The notes beneath the pieces are model-generated. The model was given only the letters and a program-made list of their open reading frames with translations. It was not told where the DNA came from and did no database searches. Positions 32,438 through 41,490 of a DNA stretch of 62,846 bases are shown here, piece after piece (position 1 is the stretch's first letter; the number at the start of each line of letters is the position of its first letter). A program made the translations under genes and the position numbers. The stretch covers positions 1 to 62,846 of the forward strand of contig CAYJJI010000006.1 of assembly GCA_964370475.1 (NCBI GenBank), written 5' to 3'. The stretch is from CAYJCL01 sp964370475. Lineage in GTDB: Bacteria > Bacillota_I > Bacilli_A > RF39 > UBA660.

Positions 32438-33290
32438 AATATCTAGGATGGCATTCATAGTCCTTTTTTATTTGATTATTAGATAAATGCGTATATATCT
32501 CCGTTGTTGATAAATCTTCGTGTCCAAGAAGTTCTTGAACAATTCTCAAATCAGCACCATTTTCTAACAAATGTGTAGCAAAAGAATGCCTAAGCGTATG
32601 AGGAGAAATATTCTTATTAATACCACACTTAATACATAGTATTTTTAATAATTTAAAAAAAGCCTGTCTAGATATATTCTTCTGATTTTTAGATATAAAT
32701 AAATAATTACTATTACAATTCTTTAACAATTTATCTCTATAAATATCTAAATACACTCTTAAAGCATCAATTGCCATATCATTAATAGGAATAATCCGCT
32801 CTTTACTCCCCTTCCCCATAACTCTAATTAAACATTCATTTAAATCAACATTAACAATTTCCAAATTAACTAATTCCGACACTCTAATACCAGTAGCATA
32901 AAGCAACTCTAACATGGCTTTATTACGATAATCATAAGGATCAACACATTTAAAACTAAGTAATAAATCCACTTCCTTAACAGTTAAACAATTAGGTAAT
33001 TTCTTAGGTAACTTAGGTTGAGCTATCTTCAAAAAAGGGTTCTTGTTATATAAATTTTCACTATTAAGATAAATATAAAATTGTTTTAAAACAGTAATCA
33101 TATGTGCTTGTGACCTAACACCGGTTTTTAAATCAATAATAAATTTCATTGCCATCTCATCAGTAACAGAAATATCATTAAAATAACTACTAAAAGTCTT
33201 CAAATCATTTCTATAAGAGTCTATTGTGTTAACTGATAAATTCCTCTCGTACTTTAAAAAATCCAAATAACTATCTATATATTTTTGCAT
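32436..33290 (-). CDS. xerD: Tyrosine recombinase XerD-type
   Basis: Site-specific recombinase for chromosome dimer resolution at dif. The 284-residue protein has a SAM-like N-terminal DNA-binding domain (SYLDFLKYERNLSVNTIDSYRNDL). The catalytic domain has Arg in ATGIRVSELVNL, the block GKGSKERIIPIN with Lys, HTLRHSFATHLLENGADLR (His, Arg), LLGHEDLSTTEIYTHLS (His and nucleophile Tyr). All catalytic residues are present. The HSFATHLLENGADLR-VQ-LLGH form is typical of XerC/XerD; I choose XerD by its closeness to spoIIM as in Bacillus. AGGTGGTAAT precedes the ATG. Confidence 0.92.
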   Translation of the reverse strand: MQKYIDSYLDFLKYERNLSVNTIDSYRNDLKTFSSYFNDISVTDEMAMKFIIDLKTGVRSQAHMITVLKQFYIYLNSENLYNKNPFLKIAQPKLPKKLPNCLTVKEVDLLLSFKCVDPYDYRNKAMLELLYATGIRVSELVNLEIVNVDLNECLIRVMGKGSKERIIPINDMAIDALRVYLDIYRDKLLKNCNSNYLFISKNQKNISRQAFFKLLKILCIKCGINKNISPHTLRHSFATHLLENGADLRIVQELLGHEDLSTTEIYTHLSNNQIKKDYECHPRY

Positions 33291-33344
33291 ATTACCACCT
33301 AGTTTTATTATACAATATCGTATATAATATTAATAGGAGTTTTT

Positions 33345-34541
33345 ATGGAATTACTAGCAAATATATTAAGACCTAAATCATTAAATGATATCGTCGGTCA
33401 AACACACTTAGTGGGAAAAGATAAAGTACTAACCAATTTAATCAAAAATAAAAAACTTTTTTCTATGATTTTATATGGTAAACCTGGTATTGGTAAAACA
33501 TCAATAGCGTATGCAATAGCTAATTCCCTAGAAAAAAAACATCGTTTTTTAAACGCTACAATAAACAATAAAAGTGATTTTGATATAGTTATAGAAGAAG
33601 CTAAAATGGAAGGTGAAATGATTCTTATTATGGATGAAATCCATAGATTAAATAAAGATAAGCAAGATTTATTATTACCTCACATCGAATCAGGATTACT
33701 TATTTTAATAGGTATGACAACATCTAATCCATATCACAAAATTAACCCCGCTATACGTTCGAGATGTCATATATTTGAACTACACAACTTAACTACAGAA
33801 GATATAGTAACTGGATTAAAAAAGTGTTCAAAACACTTAGAGGATATAAAAATAAATAAAAAAGCCCTAGAACATATTGCTATGTTATCCGGTGGAGATT
33901 TTAGAAGTGCTATTAATTTACTTGAAATATCATACTACGCTTCCAAAGACAAAGTTATTACCGAAGAAGTTATTAAATCAATAAATAATAAACCAGTATT
34001 CTTTCATGACAAAAACGAAGATGGACATTATGATGTTTTATCAGCATTTCAAAAATCAATCAGAGGAAGTGATGAAAATGCAGCAATTCACTATCTAGCT
34101 CGCCTTTTAGAAGCAGGAGATTTAGATAGTATTTATAGAAGAATGAGTGTTATAGCTTATGAGGATATAGGTCTTGCAAATCCATCTATTGGACCAAAAG
34201 TAGCCGCCGCAATACAAGCTGCTGAACTTGTTGGACTTCCAGAAGCAAGAATACCACTTTCAGTAGTAATTATTGAGATGGCGAGATCTCCAAAAAGTAG
34301 CTCCGCCTACTCTGCTCTCGATGCTGCTCTTACAGATATAAGAAGTGGAAATGCCGGAAATATTCCAAAACATTTAAAAAACGGAAATCCTGCATATAAA
34401 TACCCACATAATTACGAACCAGCTTATGTTAAACAACAATATTTACCGGATGAAATAAAAAACAAAAAATATTACCTTCCTAAAAATAACAAATATGAAA
34501 AAACACTTGAAGAAGGAATGAGAAGAATAAAAGGAGAATAA
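33345..34541 (+). CDS. rarA: Replication-associated recombination protein RarA (MgsA)
   Basis: AAA+ ATPase acting at stalled forks, related to the clamp loader. The 398 residues open LANILRPKSLNDIVGQTHLVG. Walker A is GKPGIGKTS (about 45-53), Walker B is LIMDEIHR (about 94-101), then IGMTTSNPYHKINPAIRSRCHIFEL (sensor 1 and Arg finger) and GGDFRSAINLLE (sensor 2). The C-terminal tetramerisation part has SVIAYEDIGLANPSIGPK. Length is normal. Coupled to gpsA (1-base gap). In Bacillus it neighbours yrvM/tcdA, which here lies 2 kb further on the other strand. Confidence 0.95.
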   Translation: MELLANILRPKSLNDIVGQTHLVGKDKVLTNLIKNKKLFSMILYGKPGIGKTSIAYAIANSLEKKHRFLNATINNKSDFDIVIEEAKMEGEMILIMDEIHRLNKDKQDLLLPHIESGLLILIGMTTSNPYHKINPAIRSRCHIFELHNLTTEDIVTGLKKCSKHLEDIKINKKALEHIAMLSGGDFRSAINLLEISYYASKDKVITEEVIKSINNKPVFFHDKNEDGHYDVLSAFQKSIRGSDENAAIHYLARLLEAGDLDSIYRRMSVIAYEDIGLANPSIGPKVAAAIQAAELVGLPEARIPLSVVIIEMARSPKSSSAYSALDAALTDIRSGNAGNIPKHLKNGNPAYKYPHNYEPAYVKQQYLPDEIKNKKYYLPKNNKYEKTLEEGMRRIKGE

Positions 34542-34542
34542 A

Positions 34543-35517
34543 ATGAAAATAGCTATTATCGGTACTGGAGCATATAGCATAGCTACTGCTCATGCTCTAA
34601 CAAAAAATAAAAAAAACACAATTAAAATGTGGACTGAAGATCAAAACAAAGTAGTAGAATATCAAACTACAAAAAAAATAAAAAGTATATATGACAAAGA
34701 ATTATTTGAAATGACGTTATCAAATAATTTAGAAGAAGTTATTAAAGATACTAAATTAATAATAATCATAGTTGCAGCACATTTCTTAGAAAATACAATT
34801 AAAAATATGAAACCATTTCTTAAAAAAAATCAATATATTGCAATAGCTACAAAAGGAATCGAAAATAATACTTGTAATTTCTTAACTAAAATAGTATATA
34901 ATACATACAAAACAAAAAAGATAGCCGTAATATCTGGACCGTCATTTGCTATTGATATATTAAATAATGAACCAATTGGACTAAGTATCGCCTCGAAAAA
35001 CTATGATACAGTAAAAGTAGTAGAAAAAGCTTATGAAGATTCAGATATCAAACTAAGAGCTACAAAAGATATAATAGGCGTTCAAATATGCGGAAGTATT
35101 AAAAACGTAATTGCTCTAGCTGCAGGTATAATATCAGGTCTAGGTTATTCTAACTCTGCCCAAGCCTTTCTAATTACAGAATCACTACACGATATTAAAG
35201 GTTTAATAAAAGCACTAGGAGGTAACCCTAAAACTATCCTCAGCTATGCAGGAGTTGGAGATTTATTATTAACTTGTACATCAACAAAAAGTCGTAACTA
35301 CTCTTTTGGACAATTGATAGGACAAAATGCTACTAAAGAAGAAATAGAAACATATTTAAATAACACTACAGTCGAAGGATACTACACAATAAAATCAATA
35401 AAGAAACTAATTAGAAAGAAAAAAATTAGTTTGCCTATAGTTAATATAATATATAATATAATAATGAATGAAGAAAATCCTAATAAATTAGTAGAATTTT
35501 TATATAAAAAGAAATAA
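34543..35517 (+). CDS. gpsA: Glycerol-3-phosphate dehydrogenase [NAD(P)+]
   Basis: Makes sn-glycerol 3-phosphate from dihydroxyacetone phosphate for phospholipid synthesis. The 324 residues carry the nucleotide site GTGAYSIATAHAL (7-19; the usual GxGxWGTA motif with Ser for Gly), ATKGIENN, SGPSFAIDI, the catalytic Lys in GSIKNVIALAAGIISGLG, GVGDLLLTCTSTKSRNYSFG and VEGYYTI. Length is normal. It begins one base after rarA with AAAGGAG and ends at a bidirectional hairpin. Confidence 0.96.
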   Translation: MKIAIIGTGAYSIATAHALTKNKKNTIKMWTEDQNKVVEYQTTKKIKSIYDKELFEMTLSNNLEEVIKDTKLIIIIVAAHFLENTIKNMKPFLKKNQYIAIATKGIENNTCNFLTKIVYNTYKTKKIAVISGPSFAIDILNNEPIGLSIASKNYDTVKVVEKAYEDSDIKLRATKDIIGVQICGSIKNVIALAAGIISGLGYSNSAQAFLITESLHDIKGLIKALGGNPKTILSYAGVGDLLLTCTSTKSRNYSFGQLIGQNATKEEIETYLNNTTVEGYYTIKSIKKLIRKKKISLPIVNIIYNIIMNEENPNKLVEFLYKKK

Positions 35518-35536
35518 GACCAACAGGTCTTATTTT
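35512..35536. terminator. Terminator after gpsA, shared with the convergent gene
   Basis: Stem AAATAAGACC (35512-35521) / GGTCTTATTT (35526-35535), loop AACA, T-run on plus. It overlaps the gpsA stop. Confidence 0.82.
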
Positions 35537-36378
35537 TAAATTAATATTCTTTGATAAACATCTTTATGAGATTCACTAATGAAATATACTCCATCATTAG
35601 AAAACTCATTAGTTGCTACTACATATTTAATCGCTTCATTTAATGACACTATTTCATCATAATAATCTATTAAATCATCAGTTAATACATCCTTAGAACT
35701 AGCTATACGTCTAAATAATAACCCTAGAGTACTACTCTTATCAACTCTCATTTCATAAACATTACTCGTTTTAGAATCACTAATTACTATAATACTTTCT
35801 AAGTAATTAATCTCAAAAGATAAACCATAAGTATTAAAAGAAGGATCAAAAGATTTTTTAATACCCTCAATTAATAGATTTTCACTACAAATTATAACAT
35901 CATTTAATAATTCTTTATTAAATGAATTATCAAGAGCATTACTTTGAGCGGCAAGCAAAGTCATATATCGGTCTTTAGTGATACTATCCTCAATAGTATC
36001 AGTATTCAACTCAAGTTCTTCTAAAGATCTTAAATATAAATTACTCTTATATAAACTAAAAGAATCATTATTATAATCATTAGGTAACATCATTAAATCT
36101 AACTTTTCCTTTAACGAAATCATATCATTAACAGTATCAATATCATATCTATAAACAATATTCATCAAAGAATCACTATCTTCAGAATACGCTACTAACT
36201 CATTATAATTTAAATCAATATCTTGCACTCTATTAACAAAACATAAAGCACCACTAATACTAGCAACTATAGCAAGCACAGTAATACTTTTAGTTACTTT
36301 AGAGATTTTATATCTTTCTTTAATATTTTCACCAGTACCATCTTTATATAATTCCTTAAATACTTTATTAGAACTCAT
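35536..36378 (-). CDS. Hypothetical membrane-anchored protein, 280 aa
   Basis: A cytoplasmic, charged N terminus of about 35 residues (MSSNKVFKELYKDGTGENIK...) precedes one membrane helix (VLAIVASISGALCFV, about 35-50). A largely helical, acidic domain follows. No family recognised. The segment SDSLMNIVYRYDIDTVNDMISLKEKLDLM suggests helical packing, and a beta-rich part near residues 195-225 ends in VYEMRVDKSS. GGAGGTATTAGG supports ATG 36378 over an upstream ATG. It follows tcdA on the same strand, with a terminator between. Confidence 0.78.
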   Translation of the reverse strand: MSSNKVFKELYKDGTGENIKERYKISKVTKSITVLAIVASISGALCFVNRVQDIDLNYNELVAYSEDSDSLMNIVYRYDIDTVNDMISLKEKLDLMMLPNDYNNDSFSLYKSNLYLRSLEELELNTDTIEDSITKDRYMTLLAAQSNALDNSFNKELLNDVIICSENLLIEGIKKSFDPSFNTYGLSFEINYLESIIVISDSKTSNVYEMRVDKSSTLGLLFRRIASSKDVLTDDLIDYYDEIVSLNEAIKYVVATNEFSNDGVYFISESHKDVYQRILI

Positions 36379-36429
36379 CCTAATACCTCCTAAATATCTA
36401 TAAATAATACCACATATTAATTTATTTAT

Positions 36430-36461
36430 CAAATAAAAAAAACAATCACTCAGATTGTTTT
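36430..36461 (-). terminator. Intrinsic terminator after tcdA
   Basis: Stem AAAACAATC (36439-36447) / GATTGTTTT (36453-36461), 5-base loop, minus-strand T-run. It overlaps the tcdA stop region. Confidence 0.8.
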
Positions 36462-37130
36462 ATTTTTAATATCATTAACTATATATGAAGCACAATAAAT
36501 ACCAGCAACACTAGGAACTAAAGAAGTACTTCCAGGAGTTCTACCATCTATTTTCACAGGTAATTCCTTACTCCAAATACAAGGTATTTTATTACTTATA
36601 TTATTATCCTTCAATAACTTTCTCATAACTCTAGCTAAAGGATCCCCGCTAGTTTTAGAAATATTACTAATCTCTAACTTAGTTGGATCAAATCTATTAC
36701 CAGTACCTAAACAAGTAATAATCTTAATATTATTATCAATAGAATATTTAATTAATTCTATTTTAGTAGTAATAGTATCACAAGCATCTATTATGTAATT
36801 AAAATCAGTATCTAGTGTATTTATATTATCTTTAGTTAAAAACATCTCTACAGGCTTTAAAATGATATTAGGATTAATATCTATATATCTTTTACACGCT
36901 TCTAAAACTTTACTATTTCCAATATTACTATTATTACTAATAATTTGTCTGTTAATATTACTAATATCTATTATATCATTATCTATAATAGTAATATCTC
37001 TAAAACCAAATCTTACTAAAGCTTCTAGAGCATTACCACCTACTCCACCTACTCCAACTAATAAAATTTTATTATTAATTATCTTATTATATATAGATTC
37101 ATCTAATATCTTTAAAGTTCTATCAAACAT
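36450..37130 (-). CDS. tcdA: tRNA threonylcarbamoyladenosine dehydratase (TcdA, YrvM)
   Basis: E1-like ThiF-family enzyme that cyclises t6A37 of tRNA to ct6A. The 226 residues show the ATP site KILLVGVGGVGGNALEALVRFG (about 22-43), the acidic strand TIIDNDIIDISNINRQI, a YIIDACDTITTKIELI block and CLGTGNRFDPTKLEI, and C-terminal GSTSLVPSVAGIYCASYIV. The start is ATG 37130, supported by GGAGG. It lies next to a 6S RNA gene, as yrvM does in Bacillus. Confidence 0.94.
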   Translation of the reverse strand: MFDRTLKILDESIYNKIINNKILLVGVGGVGGNALEALVRFGFRDITIIDNDIIDISNINRQIISNNSNIGNSKVLEACKRYIDINPNIILKPVEMFLTKDNINTLDTDFNYIIDACDTITTKIELIKYSIDNNIKIITCLGTGNRFDPTKLEISNISKTSGDPLARVMRKLLKDNNISNKIPCIWSKELPVKIDGRTPGSTSLVPSVAGIYCASYIVNDIKNKTI

Positions 37131-37144
37131 ATAAACCTCCACAT

Positions 37145-37313
37145 AAAAACCTAAAGAAGTCTCCAGTGATAAAAACCCGCTCGCTCGAGGGGGTGGACAA
37201 CATGTACACTTTAGGATTCTGAATCACTTAACGGCTCAGCCTTCACACCATATACAATTATGTCCCCAATATATCACTATTAGGTTTTTTACTAATAGAA
37301 ACATTCTCTAGGT
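37145..37313 (-). ncRNA. ssrS: 6S RNA (SsrS/BsrA type)
   Basis: About 169 nt on the minus strand with no ORF. The ends form a long rod: TTAGGTT (37280-37286) pairs with AACCTAA (37148-37154), and TATCACT (37272-37278) with AGTGATA (37166-37172), separated by an asymmetric loop. Further in, TGTCC (37261-37265) pairs with GGACA (37196-37200) around an apical part. This stem, bubble and rod form, plus the location upstream of tcdA (yrvM) as for Bacillus 6S-1 RNA, supports 6S RNA, the RNA-polymerase-binding regulator. It has its own promoter and a short 3' T-run. I could not run a covariance model. Confidence 0.75.
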
Positions 37314-37319
37314 AAATAA

Positions 37320-37348
37320 AGTATAGCACACTAATAAAAAAAAGTAAA
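37320..37348 (-). promoter_or_regulatory. Promoter of the 6S RNA, inside the upstream terminator
   Basis: Minus strand: TTTACT (plus 37343-37348), 17-base spacer, TGC-extended TATACT (plus 37320-37325). The start is predicted near 37313. The -35 lies inside the hairpin of the preceding gene. Confidence 0.65.
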
Positions 37349-37360
37349 TATCACTTTACT
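37334..37360 (-). terminator. Terminator of the 37356-38330 gene
   Basis: Stem AGTAAA (37343-37348) / TTTACT (37355-37360), followed on the minus strand by T-rich sequence. It includes the stop codon. Short stem, moderate confidence. Confidence 0.6.
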
Positions 37361-38330
37361 CCTTTTTAGGTACTCGTTTAAAAGTATCATCATCTAATAA
37401 AATTTTAACTAATTCCACATCATCAAAACAGTTAATAATAACATCTTTAATTGGATCAATATTTAAATTTAACTGCTTAACTAAATTTCTAAAATCATTT
37501 ATACAATTAAATTCTTTTAAATCAGATTTAACAAAATCAATAAATGGTAAACTTACTATATCAGCAGCCATATCACTTACTAATAGATTATCAACTTCTC
37601 CAGATAATACGCAATGATTTATAAAAACATCACCTCTAAAATCATGAGCAGAAAAACTCTCACCATCACAACTTTCTATTACTGTATTATTTAAAACCTT
37701 ATTTTTTAAATTCTTTCTGTTATAAAATTCACTTGATAAACTAAATTGTTGATAAATACTATTATATCCTGTATGAGATTCCAAGCTTATTCCATTCACT
37801 CCTATACCATCAAATGAACTATTTGTAGATAAAGATAATCTAACAGCATCATCAAATTCAGTATTTCTAGATTCATATATAAAAATATTCTTAATAGGAT
37901 CAAGACACAATTTACCTTTAATAACATTATTCTCCTTAAAAGTAATAAAAGCCATTTCACAAAAATCCGTACTATAAACAAACTCATACCTAGGAGAATT
38001 TATTATATATACAAATTTAGGTACTATTGATTTAGCATGAAGTTTTAAATTATACTTTAATATATACCCAACTAAATTATTATCCTCGTCACTAACTCTA
38101 CAAAGAACAATGTCACTAACTTTATTATTCCTTAAACCTAAAACAACTCTATCTCTTTCTTCATCAAATACAAAACTATTCCCAGGAAATGAAAAATTAT
38201 TACTAATACTATCTAATTCCTTTTTCAAAACATCAACAAAAAGAAAATTCTTATCCAAAACATTTTCACTAACTGTAAGACCTAACAATTTAATATAATA
38301 ATTTTCTAAACATATACTATCAGCCATCAT
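37356..38330 (-). CDS. Hypothetical protein, 324 aa
   Basis: A soluble, acidic protein with no signal peptide or membrane helix and no family I recognise. The N-terminal 150 residues have alternating strands (YIIKLLGL, VFDEERDRVVLGLRNNKVSD, FVYIINSPRYEFVYSTDF). The middle contains a Ser/Asn-rich beta part (SLSTNSSFDGIGVNGISLES), followed by a C-terminal helical part. GAAAGAAGGTTAATG supports the start. It is flanked by the HerA-like gene upstream and the 6S RNA downstream; context gives no function. Confidence 0.75.
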   Translation of the reverse strand: MMADSICLENYYIKLLGLTVSENVLDKNFLFVDVLKKELDSISNNFSFPGNSFVFDEERDRVVLGLRNNKVSDIVLCRVSDEDNNLVGYILKYNLKLHAKSIVPKFVYIINSPRYEFVYSTDFCEMAFITFKENNVIKGKLCLDPIKNIFIYESRNTEFDDAVRLSLSTNSSFDGIGVNGISLESHTGYNSIYQQFSLSSEFYNRKNLKNKVLNNTVIESCDGESFSAHDFRGDVFINHCVLSGEVDNLLVSDMAADIVSLPFIDFVKSDLKEFNCINDFRNLVKQLNLNIDPIKDVIINCFDDVELVKILLDDDTFKRVPKKE

Positions 38331-38381
38331 TAACCTTCTTTCATAAATTTTATCTTACTCTTAAAAATCTAAAAAAGCAAG

Positions 38382-38407
38382 AAAAAACCACACTACTGTG
38401 CAGTTTT
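38382..38407 (-). terminator. Terminator overlapping the HerA-like stop
   Basis: Minus-strand hairpin built on CACA CTAC TGTG (38390-38401) with A/T extension (AAAAC / GTTTT) and T6 run. It includes the stop codon. Confidence 0.7.
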
Positions 38408-40159
38408 ATCACCACTCCATCTATTAGATACATCACAACTATTAGAATTAGGTGTTGGATTTGGTTTCTCCATTTTTATAATCATTGGTATCTTAAATCC
38501 GGTTCCAAATCCTACACAATTACCAGGCTGTAAGGATTTTTGTTTTTCAATAATATCCCCACTAATATTTGGTAACATCTTTTCAATGTACTCTATATCT
38601 AGTGGATGAGTCATCTTAAATATTAAGAAATTACTACATTGAGAAATAACAGTATCTGATATTTCAACAGGTCTTTGACTAATTAAATTAAGTAATATTC
38701 CATATTTTCTACCTTCTTTAGCAATTCTTTCAAAAATATTATATCCAAGTAAAAATACATCGTTATCCTTTTGAATATATCTGTGAGCTTCTTCTAAAAA
38801 TAAATGAATAGGCATCGAAGCTCTACTAACTTTAGTCTTTAAAAAGTCAAAGAATATTCTAGAAAAAATTTTAACTAATACTTTAGCATAAGTATCATCT
38901 AAATCTTCTAAGTTCATATTAATAATTTGATTCTTTTTACCATCATTAGCAACTAAATAATTAATAAAAGCAACTTCATCTATATAATTAGGAAATCTTA
39001 AAATACCATTCATCTTAGAGTTAACAACAGTATTTAATCTTACTTTAAGCATCATCGCCATATCATATAATTGTACATTATCTAAAAATCCATCACTTAT
39101 TAAAGTAAACTCTAAAGCATTACTATAATCATCAATACTATAAAAAGTTTCCGAAGGTAACTCAGTCTTTTCAAGTTCATCATTAACAAATTTCAAAATA
39201 TAATCAGTAATTAATACACTCTCACCAAATTGTCCCCTAGAATCTATTTCTAAACATTCACTAAATGATCTAGTATAACCAAGTCCTTGAATAACAGTAT
39301 CAAAACTAAACTCATTAGTACTACATACCTTCATAACTCTATATATTTGATTTTTCTTATTAATAGTAGTTTCATTATTGTATAAAATTGTAATTAATGC
39401 TTTAGCAATTAAATGATTTTTATAAGCATTTATCGCCTCATTATTTAAACTAAATATTTTACATAATCGTAGAGACCTTTCTATAATAGGTAACTGACTA
39501 TGATTATCTGCTTGTAACAACAAAGCTAAATCATCTACTTTTAATAAGTGAAAAGGTAAATGTAACTCACAATCAGTAGGTTCAACAACATTTGTTGTCA
39601 TAAACTTATAACTATAATTAGAATTAAATTCATTAATTTTTGTAAAAGCAGTTTTATACTCACCATAAGCATCAAAAATAAATATATTCGCGTTATAAGA
39701 AAATAACTTAACATTTCCAAATATATTTTGAATCAATCTCGATACACCCCAAGATTTACCAGATCCAGAATTACCAAAAATAGCCATATGATTAGCAAAT
39801 AAATCATTAATCTTAGAATACACAGTAAAATTCTTATATAAAGAACTATTACCTATTTTAAATGTAGTAGCTCCATCAGTTCCAACTATTTCTAATAATT
39901 CATTACTATTAATTACTCTAATATTAGAACTTAACATCGGTTTTCTTAAAACCCCATTAACATACTTACCTTCTATAAATTCTCCTAAAAATCTAATTTC
40001 TAATATATTACCTTGAATATTTTTAACCTCTCCTAATACAAACTGTCCAGGAGCTTCAAATATTACATGTATATTCATTAAATCAGGTATTTGAGTTATA
40101 TTAGCTGTAGTTTCTACTTGAGCAATATTTTCTCCAATATTAATAATCTTTCCAAACAT
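38393..40159 (-). CDS. HerA/DUF87-family ATPase (FtsK-HerA superfamily)
   Basis: Hexameric DNA translocase-type ATPase. The 588 residues begin with the HAS-barrel (FGKIINIGENIAQVETTANI, about 2-21, and the strands after). The P-loop is MAIFGNSGSGKSWGVSRLI (Walker A about 131-139), Walker B is PIHLFLEEAHRYI (about 458-470), and the Arg-finger-like block is NLISQRPVEISDTVISQC. In archaea HerA works with the nuclease NurA; in bacteria it is also paired with effector genes in phage defence. No NurA, SIR2 or similar partner is adjacent here, so it is an orphan. AGGTGTTTT precedes the ATG. Confidence 0.9.
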   Translation of the reverse strand: MFGKIINIGENIAQVETTANITQIPDLMNIHVIFEAPGQFVLGEVKNIQGNILEIRFLGEFIEGKYVNGVLRKPMLSSNIRVINSNELLEIVGTDGATTFKIGNSSLYKNFTVYSKINDLFANHMAIFGNSGSGKSWGVSRLIQNIFGNVKLFSYNANIFIFDAYGEYKTAFTKINEFNSNYSYKFMTTNVVEPTDCELHLPFHLLKVDDLALLLQADNHSQLPIIERSLRLCKIFSLNNEAINAYKNHLIAKALITILYNNETTINKKNQIYRVMKVCSTNEFSFDTVIQGLGYTRSFSECLEIDSRGQFGESVLITDYILKFVNDELEKTELPSETFYSIDDYSNALEFTLISDGFLDNVQLYDMAMMLKVRLNTVVNSKMNGILRFPNYIDEVAFINYLVANDGKKNQIINMNLEDLDDTYAKVLVKIFSRIFFDFLKTKVSRASMPIHLFLEEAHRYIQKDNDVFLLGYNIFERIAKEGRKYGILLNLISQRPVEISDTVISQCSNFLIFKMTHPLDIEYIEKMLPNISGDIIEKQKSLQPGNCVGFGTGFKIPMIIKMEKPNPTPNSNSCDVSNRWSGDKTAQ

Positions 40160-40199
40160 AAAACACCTACTCTATTCTTATAAATATCATAACACAAAA

Positions 40200-40223
40200 T
40201 AAAAAAAAGAACTAGTCTTTTTT
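40200..40223 (-). terminator. Terminator overlapping the end of the 40212 gene
   Basis: Stem AAAAAAGA (40203-40210) / TCTTTTTT (40216-40223) with minus-strand T-run. It includes the stop codon. Confidence 0.65.
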
Positions 40224-40937
40224 AAACTCTTGATACCACTCATCTAAACTATCAGATAATCCTTCATAACCTTCAATTACAGCATCAAATCCTTCATCAA
40301 TTAAAGGAGAATCAATCACTCCATTAAGTGAATCATTAAATTCATCACTAAACTCTTTAATACTATCCAAAGTATCTGGATCAATATGAGTAGTAGCAAA
40401 ATCTTCTATATTATCTTTACCTATTAAAATAGCATTAAATAAACTATCACTAACACTTTTATTCAAATTTAAAACATCTTCTTTATAATTAGGATAATAA
40501 CTAATAACAAATTTATCTATATCACTTACAGTATTTAAGACACTTTCTTTAGCGCTATCACTTAAATCATTAAAACTTATACCGTTAATTAATCCATCAT
40601 AGAAAATAAAATCAACTAATATTATAAATCCACCTTTTAAATTAACTAATCCAGCAGACAAATTATTTTCAAGTCCACTAACTATGTCACTCTCAATATT
40701 ATTAACCTCACTAAGAACTAAAGTATCATTACTCATTGCTTCATCATTATTATTGTCTTCTAGATCATTATCTAAATTATCATTATCTTCTAATTTATCA
40801 TCTTGATCATCTTCTAATACTTCGCTCTCTAAATTATTATCCTGATCACTAAATATATTAACTACCAATACAGAACTTACAACTACTAATAGTATACTAA
40901 GTACTACAATAATACTTATTAAAACTTTTTTATTCAT
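40212..40937 (-). CDS. Membrane-anchored acidic protein, 241 aa (unknown)
   Basis: One N-terminal membrane helix (about 6-28) is followed by an extremely Asp/Glu/Asn-rich linker of about 40 residues (runs such as LEDNDNLDNDLEDNNND). A helical acidic domain follows, with repeated short motifs (DSLNGVIDS, IDEGFDAVIEGYEGL, SDSLDEWY). No Cys and no signal cleavage site are seen. No family recognised. It stands alone between the HerA-like gene and the 165-residue gene, with its own terminator. Confidence 0.76.
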   Translation of the reverse strand: MNKKVLISIIVVLSILLVVVSSVLVVNIFSDQDNNLESEVLEDDQDDKLEDNDNLDNDLEDNNNDEAMSNDTLVLSEVNNIESDIVSGLENNLSAGLVNLKGGFIILVDFIFYDGLINGISFNDLSDSAKESVLNTVSDIDKFVISYYPNYKEDVLNLNKSVSDSLFNAILIGKDNIEDFATTHIDPDTLDSIKEFSDEFNDSLNGVIDSPLIDEGFDAVIEGYEGLSDSLDEWYQEFKKD

Positions 40938-40961
40938 AAATACCTCAAATTAATTATATCA

Positions 40962-40984
40962 TAAAAAAAGACCACAAGGTCTTT
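40962..40984 (-). terminator. Terminator at the end of the hisS-asnS-sigma-gatCAB unit
   Basis: Stem AAAGACC (40967-40973) / GGTCTTT (40978-40984), loop ACAA, minus-strand T-run. It includes the stop of the 40983 gene. Confidence 0.82.
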
Positions 40985-41480
40985 AAATAGTTAGTTTTAA
41001 ACTAGTAGCTCTCTCAGTTGCTAATTCAAGGTATTTTTCTCCAAGAATACTAACTACTAACACTCTAATAAAACTATCTCCTTTTTTATGTTCTTCAACT
41101 TCTACTAATCCTTCATCGCTTAGTTGTTTAACAAATTCAATATATGCTAAATCGGTAGTATAGCCACCATTCATAATTGTTTTTAAAAAATTAGCTGTAA
41201 CTTTAACGTCAACAAAAGAAGATTGATTAATTTTTTCTTCCAAATTTAAATAATCATTAGCTTTAGAAGAAAGCTTAATTAAAGCATCATCACCATAAAA
41301 CTCATAATCAAAATAACCTTCAATTTTTAAATAATCTAACATATCTCCATAATTACCAAGAAAATAAGTGTCCCTAAGCGATACAATAAAGTTATTATCC
41401 ACCACTTTATTACCGCTTAAATTATCGTTAATATGATTAAGAATATGATCTACAGATCTCTTTAATAAAATATTTTTCAT
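40983..41480 (-). CDS. Hypothetical protein, 165 aa, last gene of the Gat operon
   Basis: A soluble protein with alternating helices and short strands that could form one or two winged-helix units (e.g. TANFLKTIMNGGYTTDLAYIEFVKQLSDEGLVEVEEH, about 104-140, resembling wing and recognition-helix spacing). No motif recognised with confidence. It starts 10 bases after gatB with a strong GGGGGAT site, so it is coexpressed with gatCAB and ends the transcription unit. Confidence 0.76.
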   Translation of the reverse strand: MKNILLKRSVDHILNHINDNLSGNKVVDNNFIVSLRDTYFLGNYGDMLDYLKIEGYFDYEFYGDDALIKLSSKANDYLNLEEKINQSSFVDVKVTANFLKTIMNGGYTTDLAYIEFVKQLSDEGLVEVEEHKKGDSFIRVLVVSILGEKYLELATERATSLKLTI

Positions 41481-41490
41481 ATAATCCCCC

